From the NCBI GenBank assembly GCA_902574995.1, contig CACGPP010000002.1, forward strand, positions 82,233 through 146,232: a stretch of DNA of 64,000 nucleotides, in the 5' to 3' direction. Origin of the DNA: an uncultured Alphaproteobacteria bacterium (GTDB taxonomy: Bacteria; Pseudomonadota; Alphaproteobacteria; HIMB59). This document shows, piece by piece, positions 1-8,761 of this stretch; position 1 is the stretch's first letter, and the number at the start of each line of letters is the position of its first letter. The position numbers and the translations under genes were made by a program. The notes beneath the pieces are model-generated. The model was given only the letters and a program-made list of their open reading frames with translations, searched no databases and had not been told where the DNA came from.

Positions 1-54
1 ACTATTGATTTCATTTCTGGAACTAACAGCATATATATAGTTCAGAAAAAATGA
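1..54 (+). CDS. C-terminal tail of an unidentified upstream gene (partial)
   Basis: An open frame runs from the first base of the window to a TGA at 52-54 and gives 17 residues ending in IYIVQKK. The TGA overlaps the ATG of the next gene (ATGA), a spacing typical of translationally coupled genes, which is the main reason to believe it. In many alphaproteobacteria ubiB precedes coaBC, but this short tail is too little to identify the protein. Confidence 0.4.
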   Translation, partial: TIDFISGTNSIYIVQKK

Positions 55-569
55 AAATTTTAATAATAATAACGGGGAGTGTTGGCTGTTATAAATCTTT
101 AGATCTAATTCGTGAGTGCCAAAAAAAAGCCATTGAGTATGAAGTTATTGCAACAAAAAATACTTATGAGTTTATTTCTAAACTACTACTTGAAACAATT
201 TCCAATAAGCCAGTGTATTCAGATCTCTTTGATTTGGATATGGAAAAAAAAATTGGTCACATAAAATTAGCACGAGACAATACTCATATTATTGTTTACC
301 CTGCGACAGCTAATATAATTTCAAAATTTGCAAAAGGTTTTTGTGATGACCTAGCTCTAACATGTATGATTGCTGCAAACAAACCTATATATTTTGCACC
401 TGCAATGAATAAAGAAATGTGGGCTAATCAAATTATTCAAGACAATGTTGACTATTTAAAGAAAATTGGCCATCATTTTATTGGCCCAGATGATGGATCT
501 TTAGCTTGTGGTGAGTATGGTAGTGGTCGATTAGTTGATCCTAGTGAAATAATTAGTCAACTTAAGTAA
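51..569 (+). CDS. coaC: Phosphopantothenoylcysteine decarboxylase (CoaC half of CoaBC)
   Basis: FMN-dependent decarboxylation of 4'-phosphopantothenoylcysteine to phosphopantetheine in coenzyme A synthesis. Seen in the sequence: the N-terminal ITGS loop of the flavodoxin-like HFCD family, the catalytic His in GHIKLAR (H70), the PAMNKEMW motif with N120, and the substrate-recognition Cys in GSLACGEYGSGR (C153). Its 172 residues match the N-terminal half of the usual bifunctional CoaBC of about 400 residues. It ends at a TAA, and the CoaB half follows at once in the same reading frame. The start ATG overlaps the preceding stop. The function is secure; whether the two halves are separate proteins is not. 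Confidence 0.9.
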   Translation: MKILIIITGSVGCYKSLDLIRECQKKAIEYEVIATKNTYEFISKLLLETISNKPVYSDLFDLDMEKKIGHIKLARDNTHIIVYPATANIISKFAKGFCDDLALTCMIAANKPIYFAPAMNKEMWANQIIQDNVDYLKKIGHHFIGPDDGSLACGEYGSGRLVDPSEIISQLK

Positions 570-1208
570 TTGAAACACGCATTAATAACTATTGGGTGCA
601 CTCGAGAATATATAGATCCAGTAAGATATATATCAAATGAGTCATCAGGTCGGCAAGGCATAGCTTTAATAAAAAGCCTATTAAAATTTAATTATAAAGT
701 TATTTGTTTACACGGATATCTTCAAACAAAACAAATAGTTTCAAAAAATGTTAAGTTTATCTTCACTCCTACAGCAGATGAAATGTTAAAAGAAGCAAAA
801 AAATATAAGTCTATCGACTTAGGAATTTTTAATGCTGCGGTTAGTGATTATAAAGCTAAAAAATATAATAAACTGAAAATTAAGAAAAAAAATGGAATGT
901 CTTTAAAACTAATCAATAACCCTGATATTTTAAGATCAATGTCATTTGGAAAATATAAACCTAAGGTTACAGTCGGGTTTGCTTATGAAACAAATGATGT
1001 ATTTCAAAATGCAAAAAAAAAATTGCTATCCAAAAATTGTGATTATCTAGTTTTGAACTTCCCAACAGCGGAAGATAAAATTTTTAATTCAAATTACAAT
1101 AATGGTATTTTAATTGGAAGATCAGGTGACTTTTTAAATTTAGGAAATGTAAGTAAAACAATTTTTGCAAATAAAATTGTTAAATACATTAGCAATAGGA
1201 AGAATTAG
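570..1208 (+). CDS. coaB: Phosphopantothenate-cysteine ligase (CoaB half of CoaBC)
   Basis: Joins 4'-phosphopantothenate to cysteine (CTP-dependent in bacteria), the step before CoaC. The segment TREYIDPVRYISNESSG is the diagnostic CoaB N-terminal motif, and the NAAVSDYKAK segment corresponds to the conserved AAVADY region. Translation would have to begin at the TTG directly after the CoaC stop (TAA-TTG) and in the same frame. The first residues, LKHALITIG, align with the linker region inside fused CoaBC proteins. So this is either a split gene reinitiating by coupling or a fused gene carrying one nonsense codon. All other parts of the domain look intact. The dut start lies two bases after the stop. 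Confidence 0.85.
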   Translation: MKHALITIGCTREYIDPVRYISNESSGRQGIALIKSLLKFNYKVICLHGYLQTKQIVSKNVKFIFTPTADEMLKEAKKYKSIDLGIFNAAVSDYKAKKYNKLKIKKKNGMSLKLINNPDILRSMSFGKYKPKVTVGFAYETNDVFQNAKKKLLSKNCDYLVLNFPTAEDKIFNSNYNNGILIGRSGDFLNLGNVSKTIFANKIVKYISNRKN

Positions 1209-1209
1209 A

Positions 1210-1653
1210 GTGGTTTATATAAAAGTAAAAAAAATAAATGATAACGTTACTCTTCCAACTTATGAGACATCATCTAGTGCAGGAATGGATATTAGAGCAT
1301 TCTTGCCTAATGGAAAAGTTAGCATACTACCGAAAGAAACAAAACTAATTGGAACTGGATTATTTTTTGAGATTCCAAATGGATTAGAGGTTCAAATTAG
1401 ACCTCGAAGTGGACTAGCTGTGAAAAACTTTATTACTGTTCTTAACAGTCCAGGAACTATAGATGCTGACTATCGTGGTGAAATAAAAGTGATTTTAATA
1501 AATCACGGATCAAAAATGTTTGAAATTGAAGATAAAATGAGGATTGCACAAATAGTTGTATCAAAATATGAAAAAGTTAATTTTGAATTAGTAAGTGATT
1601 TAAGTGAAAGCGAGAGGGGGAGTGGTGGTTTTGGATCAACAGGAACAAAGTGA
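1210..1653 (+). CDS. dut: dUTP diphosphatase (dUTPase)
   Basis: Hydrolyses dUTP to dUMP and pyrophosphate, keeping uracil out of DNA and supplying thymidylate synthesis. All five trimeric dUTPase motifs are visible: SAGMDIRA, RPRSGLA, GTIDADYRGEI, RIAQIVV and the C-terminal RGSGGFGSTG. I chose GTG 1210 as start because it gives the usual N-terminus (VYIKVKKIND) and about 147 residues; the open frame extends back to 1165 inside coaB. coaBC-dut is a common alphaproteobacterial order. The 3' end overlaps the next gene by up to 50 bp. Confidence 0.95.
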   Translation: MVYIKVKKINDNVTLPTYETSSSAGMDIRAFLPNGKVSILPKETKLIGTGLFFEIPNGLEVQIRPRSGLAVKNFITVLNSPGTIDADYRGEIKVILINHGSKMFEIEDKMRIAQIVVSKYEKVNFELVSDLSESERGSGGFGSTGTK

Positions 1654-2374
1654 AAAACTAATTGAAGAGTTTGGAAGACAAATTTTAGTTCCTGGGATAA
1701 ATGAAGAGGGGCAACTAAATATCTCTAAGAAAAAAATTTGTATAATTGGCTTAGGCGCTCTAGGTACTGTTGCATCTCAATATCTTGTTCGGGCTGGAGT
1801 TGGTGAAATTCATCTTGTTGATCATGATATTATAGAGAAGTCAAATTTACATCGTCAAATTAATTATGACAAAGATGATGTTGGTAAATCTAAATCAGTT
1901 ACTTCAAAACGCAAACTTAAAAATATAAATGACTCAACAATAATAAAAGAGCATTCTTTAAATTTTCAGTCTTTCATAAAAAAAAATCCAAATAATAATT
2001 TTGATTTAATATTTGATTGCACGGATAATCATCAGAATAAAATTTTTTCTTCAAAATATTCCAAAGCTAATAAAATCTCATTTGTATCTATATCAATTAA
2101 CTCTTCAGAGGGCATATACTTTGCACAAAACAATGAAGAAAATAATCCATCATGTTTTGAGTGTCTATTTCCTAAAGCTGATCAGAATCACCGTTGTCTT
2201 AATAGCGCAATGGTAGGTCCAGTTGCAGGTTTTGTTACTAGTTTCGCTTGTATGAAAATTATATTTGCCCTTGCCAAAATAAAAACTCAATTGAAAAGTG
2301 AAATCAATTTGATAGACCTTTTGACTTCAGACATAAACAAACTACAATTAACAAATAAAGATTGTCCTCATTAA
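1604..2374 (+). CDS. MoeB/ThiF/HesA-family E1-like adenylyltransferase
   Basis: Members adenylate the C-terminal glycine of a ubiquitin-like sulfur carrier (MoaD or ThiS) in molybdopterin or thiamine synthesis. The nucleotide loop IIGLGALGT, the VDHDIIEKSNLHRQ segment and a CFEC zinc-ligand pair are present. The second pair near the C-terminus seems reduced to one Cys (KDCPH at the very end). The start is uncertain: GTG codons at 1604, 1622 and 1625 and TTG at 1631 are all possible, and a GAGAGGGGG ribosome-binding stretch at 1612-1620 favours the later ones. The gene is coupled to dut and fabA, so the sequence alone does not show which sulfur carrier it serves. Confidence 0.8.
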   Translation: MKARGGVVVLDQQEQSEKLIEEFGRQILVPGINEEGQLNISKKKICIIGLGALGTVASQYLVRAGVGEIHLVDHDIIEKSNLHRQINYDKDDVGKSKSVTSKRKLKNINDSTIIKEHSLNFQSFIKKNPNNNFDLIFDCTDNHQNKIFSSKYSKANKISFVSISINSSEGIYFAQNNEENNPSCFECLFPKADQNHRCLNSAMVGPVAGFVTSFACMKIIFALAKIKTQLKSEINLIDLLTSDINKLQLTNKDCPH

Positions 2375-2375
2375 A

Positions 2376-2891
2376 ATGAATACATTTACACCTAAATCTT
2401 GTTATAGCTATGAAGAAATCATTGAGTGTGGGAAAGGAAATTTATTTGGAAAAGGAAATGCCCAACTACCAGCACCACCTATGCTTATGTTTGATCGCAT
2501 TACTAATGTCAATAAAGATGGCGGTGTACATGGAAAAGGAGAGATAACTGCTGAACTGGATATAAATGCAGATTTATGGTTCTTTAAATGTCATTTCTTG
2601 GGTGATCCTATAATGCCAGGATGTTTGGGTCTTGACGCTTTATGGCAAATGTTGGGATTTTATCTAGGTTGGCTTGGATATCCAGGAAAAGGCCGTGCTT
2701 TGGGTGTTGGGGAAATAAAATTTGTTGAAGAAATAAAACCGGACAAAGAATTAATAAAATACAAAGTTAGTTTAAAAAAATCTTTAAATAAAAAAGGGTT
2801 ATCAATAGGGTATGGAGATGGGCAGATAATTCACAAAGAAAAAATAATTTACCATGCCAATGATTTAAGAGTGGGTTTATTCAATGAGTAA
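2376..2891 (+). CDS. fabA: 3-hydroxydecanoyl-ACP dehydratase/isomerase
   Basis: Dehydrates 3-hydroxydecanoyl-ACP and isomerises the trans-2 to the cis-3 enoyl product, the branch point to unsaturated fatty acids. The hot-dog fold active-site motif [20 protein letters not shown] holds the catalytic His (H73) and Asp (D87). Its 171 residues match the family. It starts one base after the E1-like gene and overlaps fabB by 8 bp, so fabA-fabB-fabI look like one translationally coupled operon. Confidence 0.96.
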   Translation: MNTFTPKSCYSYEEIIECGKGNLFGKGNAQLPAPPMLMFDRITNVNKDGGVHGKGEITAELDINADLWFFKCHFLGDPIMPGCLGLDALWQMLGFYLGWLGYPGKGRALGVGEIKFVEEIKPDKELIKYKVSLKKSLNKKGLSIGYGDGQIIHKEKIIYHANDLRVGLFNE

Positions 2892-4101
2892 TAAAAGAGT
2901 TGTCGTTACTGGATACGGTATTGTTTCTTGTATAGGAGATAACAAAAAAGAAGTTTTACAGAGCTTAAGAGATGTGAAATCTGGGATTAGTCATTGCAAA
3001 GAATATGAAGAGCTTGGAATGAGAAGTCATGTACATGGAAAACCTAAAATAAACATTGAAGAAAATGTAGATCGAAAAATTTTGCGTTTTATGGGTGAAG
3101 GCGCAGCATACAATTATATTGCAATGAAAGAGGCAATTGAACATTCAGGTCTTGATGAGGGGCTTATATCTAATGTTAATACTGGGTTAGTGATGGGATC
3201 AGGTGGACCCTCAACGTATCAATTGCAACAAGCATTTGATATAGCAAGAGAAAAAGGGGTTAAAAAAATTGGACCTTATATGGTAACTAGAACAATGGCG
3301 TCAGGAAATTCTGCTACTTTAGCAACTCCTTTTAAAATTAAAGGTGTAAATTACTCCATTAGTTCAGCGTGCTCTACAAGTTTGCACTGCATTGGCAATG
3401 CTTATGATCTCATAAGACATGGGCAACAAGAAATTGTATTTGCAGGTGGTGGCGAGGAAACCCATTGGACAATGTCAATTTTATTTGATGCTATGGGTGC
3501 TTTATCAAGTAAATATAATGAAACACCTGAGGTTGCTTCTCGAGCTTATGACTCTTCAAGAGATGGGTTTGTCATTGGGGGAGGTGCAGGTGTTTTAGTA
3601 GTAGAGAGCCTTGATAGCGCAAAAGCAAGAGGGGCCAATATTGTTGCTGAAATTCAAGGTTTCGGTCAGACTTCAGATGGATATGACATGGTTCAACCCT
3701 CTGGAGAAGGGGCAGTAAGGTGTATGCAGATGGCAACACAGGGTAGACCTGTTGATTATATCAACGCTCATGGAACATCAACGCCTGTCGGAGACATGAT
3801 TGAATTACAAGGTATAAAAGAGGTTTTTGGAGATAAGGTTCCTCCAACCAGTTCTACAAAGTCACTAACTGGTCATTCACTAGGAGCAACTGGTGTACAA
3901 GAAGCCGTTTACTCTCTTTTAATGATGGAAAATGATTTTATGGTTGAGTCAGCCAATATTACAAACTTAGATGAAAAGGCTGAAGGAATGAACATTCTCT
4001 TGGAGAATAAAAATGATATCAAAATTAATTCTATACTATCGAATAGTTTTGGTTTTGGTGGAACAAATGCATCTATCTATCTGACTAGCTTTAATGAGTA
4101 A
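2884..4101 (+). CDS. fabB: 3-oxoacyl-ACP synthase I
   Basis: Condensing enzyme that elongates the cis-3-decenoyl-ACP made by FabA, and so is essential for unsaturated acyl chains. The thiolase-fold Cys-His-His triad is visible: C163 in SACSTS, H296 in [11 protein letters not shown] and H331 in GHSLGA. The C-terminal [11 protein letters not shown] motif is present. Its 405 residues are the usual size. The gene overlaps fabA by 8 bp and fabI by 8 bp. Confidence 0.97.
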   Translation: MSNKRVVVTGYGIVSCIGDNKKEVLQSLRDVKSGISHCKEYEELGMRSHVHGKPKINIEENVDRKILRFMGEGAAYNYIAMKEAIEHSGLDEGLISNVNTGLVMGSGGPSTYQLQQAFDIAREKGVKKIGPYMVTRTMASGNSATLATPFKIKGVNYSISSACSTSLHCIGNAYDLIRHGQQEIVFAGGGEETHWTMSILFDAMGALSSKYNETPEVASRAYDSSRDGFVIGGGAGVLVVESLDSAKARGANIVAEIQGFGQTSDGYDMVQPSGEGAVRCMQMATQGRPVDYINAHGTSTPVGDMIELQGIKEVFGDKVPPTSSTKSLTGHSLGATGVQEAVYSLLMMENDFMVESANITNLDEKAEGMNILLENKNDIKINSILSNSFGFGGTNASIYLTSFNE

Positions 4102-4870
4102 AATTTTAGAGGGCAAAAAAGGATTGGTTGTAGGTATAGCCAATGATCATTCGATTGCATGGGGTATTGCAAAGTCCTTGAGTGACGAAGGTGCAAGTAT
4201 GTATTTAACCTATCAGAATGACTCAATCAAAAAAAGAGTTGAGCCCCTATCTGAGAAAATTAATTGCTTAGGAATTATGCCTTGTGACGTATCTGAAACA
4301 TCTTCACTTGAAAATGTTTGTAATGGCATTAAAGGAAATATTGACTTTTTTGTTCACGCGGTTGCCTATTCAGATAAAAATGAACTGTCGGGTAAATATT
4401 TAAATACTACTAGAGAAAATTTTCTTAAAACACTGCATATTTCTGCATACTCATTGACTGAAATGGTGAGGATGCTTTCGCCAAAAATGAATGATGGTGC
4501 ATCAATCATGGCCCTTACTTATTATGGGTCCACAAGATATATGCAAAGTTATAATGTAATGGGTGTTGCAAAGGCTGCATTGGAAACCTCTATAAAGTAT
4601 CTTGCTGTTGATATGGGTGACAGGGGAATTAGAGTTAATGCAATTTCAGCTGGGCCGATGAGAACTTTAGCAGGTGCCGTTATAAACAAATCAAGAAAGA
4701 TTTATAATTATACCATTGAAAATTCTCCTATAAAAAAACCATTGTCATTGGAAGATATTGGTAAGTCATCTGTTTACTTAATGAGCGATCTTTCTAAAGG
4801 TGTTACAGGTGAAATTCTTTACGTAGATAATGGCTATAACAATGTAGGAATGAGCGTTCAAGATTTGTAG
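4094..4870 (+). CDS. fabI: Enoyl-ACP reductase (NADH), FabI type
   Basis: Last step of each fatty-acid elongation cycle. This is a short-chain dehydrogenase fold with the FabI form of the nucleotide loop ([13 protein letters not shown]) and the Tyr-x6-Lys active site SYNVMGVAK (Y153, K160), plus a conserved Tyr in LTYYG about ten residues earlier. The SAGPMRTLA segment is typical of the FabI substrate loop. 258 residues. It is third in the fabA-fabB-fabI operon, an order common in alphaproteobacteria. Confidence 0.96.
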   Translation: MSKILEGKKGLVVGIANDHSIAWGIAKSLSDEGASMYLTYQNDSIKKRVEPLSEKINCLGIMPCDVSETSSLENVCNGIKGNIDFFVHAVAYSDKNELSGKYLNTTRENFLKTLHISAYSLTEMVRMLSPKMNDGASIMALTYYGSTRYMQSYNVMGVAKAALETSIKYLAVDMGDRGIRVNAISAGPMRTLAGAVINKSRKIYNYTIENSPIKKPLSLEDIGKSSVYLMSDLSKGVTGEILYVDNGYNNVGMSVQDL

Positions 4871-4898
4871 AAATGAAAAAAGTATATAAATTGACCCA

Positions 4899-5258
4899 AT
4901 GAAGAAAATCTTTTTAATTCCATCAATATTTTTATTTTTGTTTTTAAGTAAATTTGCTCTTGCTTTTCACGATGTTGAAGTTGCAAATGAAGATGTAGCA
5001 GCCTTAGGTGGATTGTGGACTCAAATATATGTGTATGAAGAGTATTGTGCTGATAATCAATATTACGAGGTAATATTAGACAGATTGCCGAACAGTCCTA
5101 GGTTTGACAGATATTCATCTGAATTAGATCACTTAACAAACGACCAAGAACTCGCTTGGGAGAGAGGTGGGTTAGGAGCATCAGCTGTAATATCTGCTGG
5201 TGACACTGACTGTGATACGATGGCTACAGTCATTTGGGAGTGGTTTGGAGAAAACTAA
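4899..5258 (+). CDS. Small secreted protein of unknown function
   Basis: 119 residues with a clear signal peptide (MKKIFLIPSIFLFLFLSKFALA, predicted cut before FHDVE). The mature part is acidic, begins with VEVANEDVAALGGLW, and has three Cys residues that could form a disulfide. I recognise no family. It starts 28 bp after fabI on the same strand and is followed by a convergent terminator, so it may be the last gene of the fab transcript. Confidence 0.7.
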   Translation: MKKIFLIPSIFLFLFLSKFALAFHDVEVANEDVAALGGLWTQIYVYEEYCADNQYYEVILDRLPNSPRFDRYSSELDHLTNDQELAWERGGLGASAVISAGDTDCDTMATVIWEWFGEN

Positions 5259-5275
5259 TATCTAATCTATGAAAA

Positions 5276-5319
5276 AGTAGCACAAATATGTCTAATATCT
5301 GCGCTACTGATTATTTTTT
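5276..5319. terminator. Probable convergent terminator between the fab operon and pnp
   Basis: AGTAGC (5276-5281) and GCTACT (5303-5308) form a 6-bp stem over a 21-base loop, followed on the + strand by a T-rich tract (5311-5319). An A run precedes it, so the - strand also has a T tract. It lies between convergent genes. The long loop makes it a weak call. Confidence 0.45.
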
Positions 5320-7381
5320 AGACTTCTTTCATGCTGAGCTTTACTTTACCCGCACGATCTACGTCGAGTACTTTAACTTGAACTTCTTGCCCCTCAGATA
5401 AAACATCAGAGACATTCTCGACTCTTTTTTGTGAAATTTGTGAGACATGAAGTAATCCGTCTCTTGCACCCATAAAGTTTACAAAGGCTCCAAACTCAAC
5501 AATTTTTACAACTTTTCCTGTGTAGACTTTTCCCACTTCAGGTTCTGCTACAATGTCTTCCACCATTTGTTTAGCTTTATTAATTGACTCTTCATTGCTA
5601 GATGCAATTTTTACAATTCCATCATCATTGACTTCTAGTTTTGCTCCGGAAACTTCGACTATGTTTTTAATTACTTTACCGCCTGAGCCAATAACATCTT
5701 TTATTTTAGCTTTATCAATAATGATTGAGATTACTTGAGGAGCATGCTTAGAAAATTTTGTTCGAGCTTCTGGTAAGGCTTCTGACATGACACCAATAAT
5801 GTGTTTTCTTCCACCTGATGCTTGATTTAAAGCAATTTCCATAATTTCTTTAGTAATACTGGTAATCTTAATATCCATTTGAAGAGAAGTAATACCATCC
5901 ATAGTACCAGCAACTTTGAAATCCATATCACCTAAGTGATCTTCATCACCTAAGATATCGCTAAGCACTACAAAGTTCTCGCCCTCTTTGATTAGACCCA
6001 TCGCTATGCCACCAATATGTTTTTTAATTGGCACACCCGCTGCCATCAAAGCAAGGGATGAGCCACATACTGTAGCCATAGAACTAGAACCATTGGATTC
6101 AGTTATCTCAGATACTAATCTTAGTGTGTATGGGAAGTCCTCTTTTTTTGGTAACATTGGATGAACTGCACGCCATGCTAGTTTTCCATGACCAATTTCT
6201 CTTCTACCAGTTGCTCCTACTCTTCCTACTTCTCCTACAGAATAAGGAGGAAAATTATAATGCAACATAAAATGTTGTTTATGCATAGGATCAAGAGAGT
6301 CGATCATTTGCTCATCATCGCCCGTTCCCAATGTAGTAACAACTAATGCTTGAGTTTCTCCACGAGTAAAGAGACTTGAACCATGAGCTCGAGGAAGAAT
6401 GTCTAATTCACATGTAATTTGTCTTACTTCATCTAATTTTCTTCCATCAATACGGCTTTTATTTTTGATGATATCGCCTCGAACTACGTCTTTTTCTATA
6501 TCTTTAATGATTGTTGTAGCGGCTAAAATCTGATCATCTTCAACATTATCGATAATAGAAGATCTGATCTCTGTAAGTTTTTGACTTCGCTCTTGCTTAT
6601 CAACTAAACCGTATGCTTCACGAATAGGATCTGAAATTTTACTTTCAATGTCTTTTTGTAAACCTTCATAAAAATCAGGTAGGCTTGGGACGTCAAAAGT
6701 CTTAATTTCTGTTTTGCTTGCAAAGTTTTGAACTTCTTTAATAAATGTCTGATAAAAATCATGTCCAAACATTACTGCCTCAAGCATAGTGCTCTCAGAG
6801 AGTTCTTGGGCTTCGGACTCCACCATCAAAACGCCCTCTTCTGTTCCAGCCACTACTAGATCTAGTTCGGAGTTTTCCATATCCTGGATAGTAGGGTTTG
6901 CCACTAGTTGTCCGTCTATATATCCAACTCTAGCAGAACCCAAAGTACCTGCCACAGGAAGACCTGAAATAGCTAATGCTGCGCCAGTCGCATACATAGC
7001 AATAATATCAGGATCGACAACGCTATCATATGATAGAACTGTTAATGTTACTTGAGTTTCATTTTTAAAGTTTTTGTGAAATAGAGGCCTAATAGGTCTA
7101 TCAATTAAACGACTTGTTAATGTTTCTCTTTCAGTCGGTCTAGCCTCTCTCTTAAAAAAACCTCCGGGTATTTTACCTGAGGCATAATATTTTTCCTGAT
7201 AGTTAACTGTTAATGGGAAAAAATCAATATCAGGTTTTTGTGTTTTTGCTGCACAAATGTTAGCCATAACCATTGTTTCACCACAGGTTACGACTACAGA
7301 TGCATCTGCTTGTTTTGCTATTCGATTTGTTTCTAGTGTAATTTGTTGGTTACCCAACTCAAATTTATGTTCTATTTTCAT
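5318..7381 (-). CDS. pnp: Polyribonucleotide nucleotidyltransferase (PNPase)
   Basis: Phosphorolytic 3'-5' exoribonuclease of the RNA degradosome. Two RNase PH domains fill residues 1 to about 545 ([12 protein letters not shown] in the first; [17 protein letters not shown] in the second). A KH domain ([13 protein letters not shown]) and an S1 domain ([20 protein letters not shown]) follow. At 687 residues it ends directly after S1 and lacks the acidic tail seen in longer homologues. It lies downstream of rpsO, the classical rpsO-pnp order. Confidence 0.97.
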   Translation of the reverse strand: MKIEHKFELGNQQITLETNRIAKQADASVVVTCGETMVMANICAAKTQKPDIDFFPLTVNYQEKYYASGKIPGGFFKREARPTERETLTSRLIDRPIRPLFHKNFKNETQVTLTVLSYDSVVDPDIIAMYATGAALAISGLPVAGTLGSARVGYIDGQLVANPTIQDMENSELDLVVAGTEEGVLMVESEAQELSESTMLEAVMFGHDFYQTFIKEVQNFASKTEIKTFDVPSLPDFYEGLQKDIESKISDPIREAYGLVDKQERSQKLTEIRSSIIDNVEDDQILAATTIIKDIEKDVVRGDIIKNKSRIDGRKLDEVRQITCELDILPRAHGSSLFTRGETQALVVTTLGTGDDEQMIDSLDPMHKQHFMLHYNFPPYSVGEVGRVGATGRREIGHGKLAWRAVHPMLPKKEDFPYTLRLVSEITESNGSSSMATVCGSSLALMAAGVPIKKHIGGIAMGLIKEGENFVVLSDILGDEDHLGDMDFKVAGTMDGITSLQMDIKITSITKEIMEIALNQASGGRKHIIGVMSEALPEARTKFSKHAPQVISIIIDKAKIKDVIGSGGKVIKNIVEVSGAKLEVNDDGIVKIASSNEESINKAKQMVEDIVAEPEVGKVYTGKVVKIVEFGAFVNFMGARDGLLHVSQISQKRVENVSDVLSEGQEVQVKVLDVDRAGKVKLSMKEV

Positions 7382-7410
7382 CTTCCTCTTTCTTTATAGC
7401 TAATTAAAAA

Positions 7411-7665
7411 TTATTTTTTTCTTAGCTTTAGTTTATCTGCTACTTCTGTGTACTTTCCTACATTCCTCTTCTTTAAATACGCCATCAATCTATTTCTTTT
7501 ACCAACCATCATCAGCAGACCTCTTCGAGAATGAAAATCTTTCTTATGGATTTTGATATGTTCTGTTAACAGATTAATTTTTTTTGTGAGAAAAAAAATT
7601 TGGGACTCTGGCGAACCAGTGTCATTATCAGCACGAGCTATATCGTTTATTTGTATTTCCGACAT
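7411..7665 (-). CDS. rpsO: 30S ribosomal protein S15
   Basis: Binds 16S rRNA early in small-subunit assembly. The GSPESQI and [21 protein letters not shown] motifs are diagnostic. The open frame extends further upstream, but the ATG at 7663-7665 is chosen because a GGAG ribosome-binding site lies 7 bases before it and it gives an 84-residue protein close to the usual 89. It lies between truB and pnp, as in most proteobacteria. Confidence 0.96.
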   Translation of the reverse strand: MSEIQINDIARADNDTGSPESQIFFLTKKINLLTEHIKIHKKDFHSRRGLLMMVGKRNRLMAYLKKRNVGKYTEVADKLKLRKK

Positions 7666-7713
7666 CAATACTCCTTTCAAAGTAAACATCATCTGACCGG
7701 GATGTCGCCCAGT

Positions 7714-8412
7714 TCAAATGGTAATCAGATTGGTATGTAAATCATTTATACTTGAGAAATCAAGGATTTTTTCATAGGGGATAGCTTGATTTATATCAAA
7801 AGTCCCTATTTTCAATCTTTTAATCATACTTGCATAAGCTATATCACCTAGGGAGTTTGCAAATTCCTCTGCGAATGCCCTCACATAAAACCCTGAATAG
7901 CAATTCAATTCAACCCTCATTTTTGATTTATTTGAAGATAGAACTTTTAAACTTTGAACTGATACTTTTTTATAACGATCTTCTATAGCTTGATTATCTC
8001 TAGCAAGTTCATAAAAATTTTTACCATTTAATTTATGCGCAGAAAAGTCTGGTATCTTTTGTTGATATGTTCCTATGAACTTTTTTAAATGTAAAACTCT
8101 TTCATTTATATTATGCGAGGACGACTCCATTTTAAAAAATCTACCCTCTGAGTCTAAAGTATTTGTTGAGGCACCAAATCGTATCTCAACCTCATAACTT
8201 TTTTTTTCTTGATGTATATTTGGTATTTTCTTCGTAGCTTTATTAATACCTACCAACAATAAGCCAGAAGCTAAAGGGTCTAGAGTTCCAGCAAAGCCAA
8301 TTTTTTTAAATGAATAACGAAATTTTAATTTTCTAATAACTCCAAATGACTCTATGCCCTGTGGTTTATTTATTAATAACCATCCATCATTAAGAAAGTT
8401 TTCTTTTGCCAA
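7714..8412 (-). CDS. truB: tRNA pseudouridine-55 synthase
   Basis: Converts U55 to pseudouridine in the T-loop of tRNAs. It has the catalytic Asp in GTLDPLASGLL and the upstream NKPQGI motif. 232 residues, lacking the longer C-terminal PUA region of E. coli TruB. It follows rbfA by 3 bp in the nusA-infB-rbfA-truB-rpsO-pnp cluster. Confidence 0.95.
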   Translation of the reverse strand: MAKENFLNDGWLLINKPQGIESFGVIRKLKFRYSFKKIGFAGTLDPLASGLLLVGINKATKKIPNIHQEKKSYEVEIRFGASTNTLDSEGRFFKMESSSHNINERVLHLKKFIGTYQQKIPDFSAHKLNGKNFYELARDNQAIEDRYKKVSVQSLKVLSSNKSKMRVELNCYSGFYVRAFAEEFANSLGDIAYASMIKRLKIGTFDINQAIPYEKILDFSSINDLHTNLITI

Positions 8413-8415
8413 GAT

Positions 8416-8760
8416 CTATAATTTATCTAGAAGTGATTGTACTTTTAAAGACTCTTGAAAAGATTCATCAAAAATTAAAGATATTTTTGGAGTATATTTA
8501 CTTGTAAGAGTTCTTGCTATTAAACTTTGTATTTCTCTCAGATAAAGTTTATTAAATTCCTTAAAATCCTCCTCTGAAATATTATGAATAAGATAAATTT
8601 TTGCAAATCTTAGATCTTTACTTACTTTTACTTCAGTAACTTCGAAACGAACAGTTGGAAATTTTAAAAGATAATCTTTTTGGGTTACGAGATATTCAGA
8701 GACGAGTCTTTTAATTGAGAGCTCAACTTTTTTGGTTCGAAAACTTGGCTTGTTGTCCAC
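8416..8760 (-). CDS. rbfA: Ribosome-binding factor A
   Basis: Small KH-fold assembly factor for 30S maturation and cold adaptation. 114 residues, with the conserved FTEV-like segment (RFEVTEVKVSKDLRFAKIYL) and a LRKIPKI-like C-terminal strand (TSKYTPKISLIFDES). It begins one base after the infB stop. Identification rests on this pattern and on its fixed place in the cluster. Confidence 0.93.
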   Translation of the reverse strand: MDNKPSFRTKKVELSIKRLVSEYLVTQKDYLLKFPTVRFEVTEVKVSKDLRFAKIYLIHNISEEDFKEFNKLYLREIQSLIARTLTSKYTPKISLIFDESFQESLKVQSLLDKL

Positions 8761-8761
8761 A

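Noticed and set aside
570..1208. coaB as a pseudogene after the coaC stop
   Set aside because: All CoaB motifs are intact over 212 residues, with no further stop or frameshift, and dut follows with normal spacing.
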